DNA of 64,000 nucleotides from Zeus faber (taxonomy: Eukaryota > Chordata > Actinopteri > Zeiformes > Zeidae): assembly GCA_960531495.1 (NCBI GenBank), contig OY482851.1:9592214-9656213 (forward strand), given 5' to 3'. The notes below the pieces were generated by a model, which saw only the letters and a program-made list of their open reading frames with translations, had not been told where the DNA came from and did not search any database. This document shows positions 59,385 to 64,000 of the stretch, one piece after another; the first letter of the stretch is position 1, and each line of letters starts with the position of its first letter. Position numbers and translations under genes: made by a program.

Positions 59385-59402
59385 GGCACACACACACACA
59401 CG
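59290..59402. repeat. (AC)n microsatellite with GC variants
   Basis: AC units with ACGC and ATGC variants. Confidence 0.95.
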
Positions 59403-60320
59403 CAGCCAGTCTTCACTGGTCTCGCAGCAGTTGTTGAAATATACCAAGTCAGTCGATCGGATCGTGGACAGTGGAAGATGTTAAAGTGTGCTTGGACAGG
59501 CCCAGCAGTGGCCAGTCCAGTCCCACACACGCCAGCGTTTCATCACATTTGCCAATTCACCGATGACTTGTGCGTCCCGGGGCTGTTTGAAATTTAAAGT
59601 CAGTTCCCCTGTTCACACACCCTCTCCTAACATGCAAATATAAAGAGAATAGGCCCACAGCCCCTAAGGCAGACCTGCAGAGGGTAGCTATTATTAGAGA
59701 GAGAGAGAGAGAGAGAGAGTAAAACAAGGCATTCCAGCATGCCAATGGCACCAAATGCAGTGTTCTCCACAAGCCCTGTCAATGTGAGCAAAGTTAAATT
59801 GCACATTACAACCAGTGACACAGGTTACTCCGCCTTCAAGTGCTGCCAAATGAAACACAGCATATTTGAAAATGTCTTCCATATGCGTTTTAAAGTTGTT
59901 GTTTTTTTTTTGTGTTCACTAGTCTGGCATGACATCCCTGCTGCATCCTGTTAGATGACAGACTTATTCCAGGGTGACAGGATAACTTGGCCAGTTATTT
60001 TTTATTATTATCTGCATGTGCACACACAAGCCTGTCTCATGACTTGATCAGCTGAAAGTTCCTATTAAATTTAAGATAAAGATAAAATCGGATTAGTCCT
60101 GGGAAATTTATTTAAATTAATTGAACGGAGAGGAGATTATTATAAAAATATTTTTAATGATGATTATAATTATAATTATTATTATTATTGAGCATGGAAT
60201 TTTTGAATACAACCTTGAAAAGAGAGTTCAAAATCAACTTTTCTATGAATGTCACTGTTTTTCATCATATTCCGTTTTTTGAAGTGACCATTACATTCTC
60301 CATGCCGTTGTACACGGGAA
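59403..60320. other. no gene seen
   Basis: It has a short (GA)n tract at 59696-59719. The rest is AT-rich and unique-looking without coding evidence. Confidence 0.35.
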
Positions 60321-60329
60321 ATTTTTAGG

Positions 60330-60475
60330 TAGCCATGGTGTTCAGTCTAACACATATTGTGCGTAAACCGGGTGCGTTGCATTGACATTTCACTGCATAT
60401 ATGTATGAAAGTATGTATATGTATGCAACGAATAAACCTCTTGAATCTAGAATCTTGAATCTTGAAATGAATTGA
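60330..60475 (+). mobile_element. probable LINE 3'-end remnant with (TTGAATC)n tail
   Basis: The stretch contains ACATTTCACTGCATATATG, then CAACGAATAAACCTCTTGAA and three TTGAATC-like units. This is the typical terminus of a fish LINE ('..AATAAA..CTTGAATCTTGAATC'). No coding part remains. Confidence 0.55.
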
Positions 60476-60999
60476 CTAGCAAGTAACAATAAGCACACGC
60501 CACCTGACAGATTTTCACATTCTTCTCCTAAGACGACGGATGAGGGTTCTTCTGGCGCCTCCTTTTCAAGGTCCTCAGCTCCCAATCCTTGAAAAAGCTC
60601 AGAGGTCCCAAAAAAACGCTTTGCTTCGCAGATTGACCACCTCTGCTTCCGAGCTTCGCTATAACTGATCAATTACCGTTAATCACACACACCGGCTGCT
60701 ACGCGTGAAGTCATTTAATTTTATTCCATATTTAAAAGATATCATTTTATTTTGTTGTCTGGTCTGGTCAGACCCAGTGTTGAAGGAAAGAATATGAGAG
60801 AGAGAGGGACGACATGGACGATAAACTGTTCAGTGGCTTATCATGTTTCATATTCCACATATCTCATCATGCGCTTTTTTTATCAACCCAGTTAAAAATA
60901 TTAACATTAATTTTCTTCAATATTCGTTCTTTTTCAAGTGTCAGTTATGCCTGTACCTGTCACCATGTCACTCACATGAAGCACTATTTTGTGTGCGTG

Positions 61000-61012
61000 T
61001 GCGTGCGTGCGT

Positions 61013-61044
<32 letters not shown>
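61000..61044. repeat. (TG)n microsatellite with CGTG variants
   Basis: TG tract in opposite orientation to the longer AC tracts at 61172-61322. Confidence 0.95.
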
Positions 61045-61046
<2 letters not shown>

Positions 61047-61171
61047 CATAGAGAAGCAGAGAGAGAGAGTCGTTGCCTGCTCCCTGACCCCTCTCGTGTA
61101 AACACGGACACACTCCGACGAGGTGCTGAATGGCTGTGATTATGAGAAAGCTGCGACCGACCCGGCCTCGT

Positions 61172-61173
61172 GC

Positions 61174-61233
<60 letters not shown>

Positions 61234-61266
61234 ACACACGCGCATACACACACACACACACTCAGA

Positions 61267-61322
<56 letters not shown>
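61172..61322. repeat. (AC)n microsatellite in two blocks
   Basis: Two AC blocks are separated by ACTCAGACTCTCTCTC near 61258-61275. Confidence 0.97.
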
Positions 61323-61325
<3 letters not shown>

Positions 61326-61418
61326 TACGCACTCAAACACACATTCTGGGATCTGTGCCAGGCAGGGAAGACCTAGAGAGCAAGGGCCGATTGCCAACTC
61401 TCCATTAACAGACTGATG

Positions 61419-61421
<3 letters not shown>

Positions 61422-61488
<67 letters not shown>
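61422..61488. repeat. (GA)n microsatellite, about 33 units
   Basis: A pure GA tract. Confidence 0.97.
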
Positions 61489-61490
<2 letters not shown>

Positions 61491-61874
61491 GCTCTATTTT
61501 AGTTGTTTTTTTAAATTCATGGTTTAAAGGAGATGTAACGGTCAAAGGCTCTCCCTGCTGAAGGAAACAACTCTGAGACACAAGGAATGCAGATGATGAT
61601 GACAAGATAATACACATGCAAAAATGGATTTCGGACTGCATGATATCAGTTCCGTTTTGTACTGTATGTATTTTTATTTTATTTTATTTTGTAAATGGGG
61701 CAAAATAAGGCAGGTTGTAGAGTGACTCTGAGGGATTCATCCAGACCCAAGCAACAACCGATCAATAATTCAGAGCACATCTCTGGAGCACTCAGCCCCG
61801 GTAAAGCAGGGGATGGAAAAAAAAGAAATCACTGAATAAAGGAGTGTGTGTGTGTGCGTCTCTCTCGGGTGTGT

Positions 61875-61914
<40 letters not shown>

Positions 61915-62313
61915 CTTGTCTTGACTTTTTAGGTTCCTTTATTTTCGGTAAGTCATGTCACAACAGCAGAAACCTGATTACGAGGGAACAAAAAAAAACG
62001 ACAAAAATAGAGACAAACCAGGGGTCGGTGATGAGTAGAGGGGGGCACGGCCGTCTTTCTTCAGCGGGGGTCCCGTGTTGTTTGCCGGGTCAGGCTCTTC
62101 CTGTCCTTTGACCGTCTGGGCTGTTATCGGCCTGTCAGCTGACCGCAGATGACTCCGCCGTGACCCCCGCTGACCCCCGATCGGGTCACCTGACGGCCGC
62201 GTGCACACGCCACGGGAGCCGCGGTCGACTGCCATGTGGACGCGGATTGTCCGGCCCCCGATCGGCCCGCGCGGTTATTTTTTTGGGGGAAATCTTTGTC
62301 CGTATGTGTCAAG
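61489..62313. other. no gene seen; (GA)n tract and CpG-rich patch
   Basis: A (GA)n tract lies at 61876-61913 and a CpG-rich patch at 62040-62275. No coding evidence. Confidence 0.35.
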
Positions 62314-62445
62314 TTTGTGTGTAGTGTGCATGTAGTGTGTGTAGTATGTGTGTAGTGTGTGTAGTGTGTCTGTAGTGTGCGTGTAGTGTGTGTGTAGTAT
62401 GTGTGTAGTGTGTGTGTGTAGCGTGTGTGTAGCGTGCGTGTAGCG
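62314..62445 (+). repeat. TGTAGTG-type minisatellite, arm 1 of a fold-back
   Basis: Tandem GTGTGTAGT-type units with GCGT, GCAT and GTAT variants. Its reverse-complement version follows 102-110 bases later. Confidence 0.85.
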
Positions 62446-62547
62446 TTAACGCAGTGCTGGTTCCAGGTCCTCAGACAGTCAGGTCACACAGACATGAAGC
62501 ATCACAGCCTCACTTCACCGGTTCACCTCCGGCTTGCGTTTTGGAAT

Positions 62548-62842
62548 GTAGTGTGCTACACGCACACTACACACACGCTACACACACACTACACGCACGC
62601 TACACGCACGCTACACGCACGCTACACACACGATACACACACTACATGCACACTACACACACTACATGCACACTACACACATTCTACACACACTACATGC
62701 ACACTACACACACACTACACGCACACTACATACATTACACGCACACTACATGCACACTACACACATACTACACACACTACATGCACACTACACACACACT
62801 ACATGCACACCCTACACACACACTACACGCACACTACACACA
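62548..62842 (-). repeat. ACTACAC-type minisatellite, arm 2 of a fold-back
   Basis: The same unit in reverse complement (ACACACTACACGC and variants), more than twice as long as arm 1. It opens with an 8-bp stem GTAGTGTG / CACACTAC around a 7-base loop (62548-62570). The Thr/His open frames here are repeat artefacts. Confidence 0.85.
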
Positions 62843-63667
62843 GTAAAACATTAGCTTTGCTGGCCTCGTTCACCTCGTTACATATGTTATCTTTCAAAGA
62901 CGACTGCCGGAGATCTACAAACGACATGGAAAACAAAAGTCTGTATTAGGACACACGGCACACAGCCAGGAGGGTGTTTGACGTACGGAGACGGTGATGT
63001 CTGTGTTTTATGTCAAATAAGAAAGGCGTGCGAAGGGAGGCGGCGGCGGCGGCGGCCGTTTGAGGCCCTGCGACGCGAACACCTCCACCGGACGTGAGCG
63101 AACGAAACGTCCCCTCTGTCGTCCGCGTCGTGGGGGAAACAAAGCGGGCATGACCTGCAGCCGCGTCCCGTTTAAGAAAAGAAATGAATTGCAGTCGGCA
63201 CACACGGAAGCCGCCGTTTCCCAGAGTCCTAATTAGGGGAGCGGGCACGCCTCCCTCCTTCAGCGAACACTTTTACCTGATTTCTTCCGTCGACGGCGCG
63301 GAGGCTCAACTTTGCCGATGATTGTGCACGCTGTGTGGTTTTGGTTTTTGTGTGAAGGCGTGGGATCGCGTTGGAGCACCTCCAACCCGGCCGCTTTCAA
63401 TAATTGAGTCGCAGGACAATGTTCACCTGGCTTCTTTTTTTTGTCACTCCAGCTCTGCCAAACTTGATGTTGCGACGGTATGATTTGATTAATATACTTT
63501 AACTGGTTTCCCTTTTACCTTACTCCTCCGCTCCCACCCCCCCCCCCCACCACCACCCCCCGCCGAGGGGGAAAAATGTCTCATTCCAATTTAATGCATG
63601 GCCAATTCCCACCTCATCGCAGCAGTAATTAAACTCCACACGCAAGGCCCCATTCATCACGGGAAAT

Positions 63668-63668
<1 letters not shown>
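62843..63668. other. no gene seen; CpG-rich patch and candidate regulatory stretch
   Basis: A (GGC)n run and CpG-rich DNA lie at 63040-63180. A complex stretch at 63390-63640 has TTTCAATAATTGAG, CCAATTTAATGCATGG and AGTAATTAAAC motifs. No coding evidence. Confidence 0.35.

Positions 63669-63746
<78 letters not shown>
63669..63746. repeat. (GA)n microsatellite, about 38 units
   Basis: A pure GA tract. Confidence 0.97.
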
Positions 63747-63749
<3 letters not shown>

Positions 63750-63914
63750 CAGAGGGGCGGCGGAGCCCACGACTCCGAAGCCGCTTTTTTCGGAATCCGA
63801 GCCAGATCACAGAGGGCGGAAGCGGGTTGAGGCTGATTCCTTCGGACGCGTCCCATCCTTCGAGCGAGCGCTGTGTGTTGGCGCGAGCATCTGCGTCGGC
63901 ACGGTCATGTAGTG

Positions 63915-63917
63915 TAG

Positions 63918-63964
<47 letters not shown>
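63915..63964. repeat. (TG)n microsatellite
   Basis: TG tract near the right edge, preceded by TAGTGTAGTAG units similar to the 62.3-kb minisatellite. Confidence 0.95.
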
Positions 63965-63966
<2 letters not shown>

Positions 63967-64000
63967 CTCTTCATCTCCGCAACTTCACCGGCCTCCGTTA

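Noticed and set aside
62425-62949. Thr/His-repeat protein over the minisatellite
   Set aside because: Open in several frames at once because the repeat lacks stops; not a gene.

Overview
The window is nuclear DNA of a ray-finned (teleost) fish. Both conserved genes, pradc1 and hic2, read as vertebrate orthologues. The sequence is AT-rich and intron-bearing, with very many long (CA)n, (GA)n and (TAn) microsatellites and remnants of a jockey-superfamily LINE, a hAT-type and a piggyBac-type non-autonomous DNA element typical of fish genomes. There is no sign of bacterial organisation.

Layout. 1-1.28 kb: the last two coding exons and 3' UTR of pradc1 (+). 3.0-23.0 kb: a tandem cluster of single-exon rhodopsin-like GPCR genes. 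Four intact copies lie on the minus strand (3.0, 10.0, 15.7 and 19.5 kb), one internally deleted pseudogene lies on the minus strand (13.5 kb), and one more divergent intact copy lies on the plus strand (22.1 kb). The receptor exons are GC-rich islands in AT-rich flanks that hold a LINE copy (5.4-7.2 kb), LINE tails, a 301-bp hAT-like element with target-site duplications (12.8 kb) and microsatellites. 25.3-40.6 kb: hic2 (+), with a candidate CpG-rich promoter and non-coding first exon at 25.3 kb, a ~10.7-kb intron carrying a ~1.1-kb piggyBac-like element and two long (GT)n tracts, a single large coding exon (36.1-37.9 kb) and a long 3' UTR. 41-64 kb: no gene that I can support. It holds many microsatellites, CpG-rich patches, several complex stretches with homeodomain-type motifs that could be regulatory, and a fold-back arrangement of a TGTAGTG minisatellite at 62.3-62.8 kb.

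The five intact receptors are clearly paralogues. They share NRF(I/M)(F/Y)ML in TM2, DRY in TM3, an ER(D/E) motif in the third intracellular loop and TPxxY in TM7. All lack the usual TM3/ECL2 cysteine pair and the TM5 proline. The two upstream genes resemble each other most, the next two form a second pair, and the plus-strand gene is the outlier. Four have a convincing TATA-like box just upstream of the second, conserved ATG (the fifth a weaker one), usually with a homeodomain-type ATTA core a little further out. Ligand and tissue are unknown. I think this is an under-described fish receptor family and the most interesting content here. hic2 is a developmental BTB/zinc-finger repressor, and the complex sequence in its intron and 3' flank may be its regulatory landscape.
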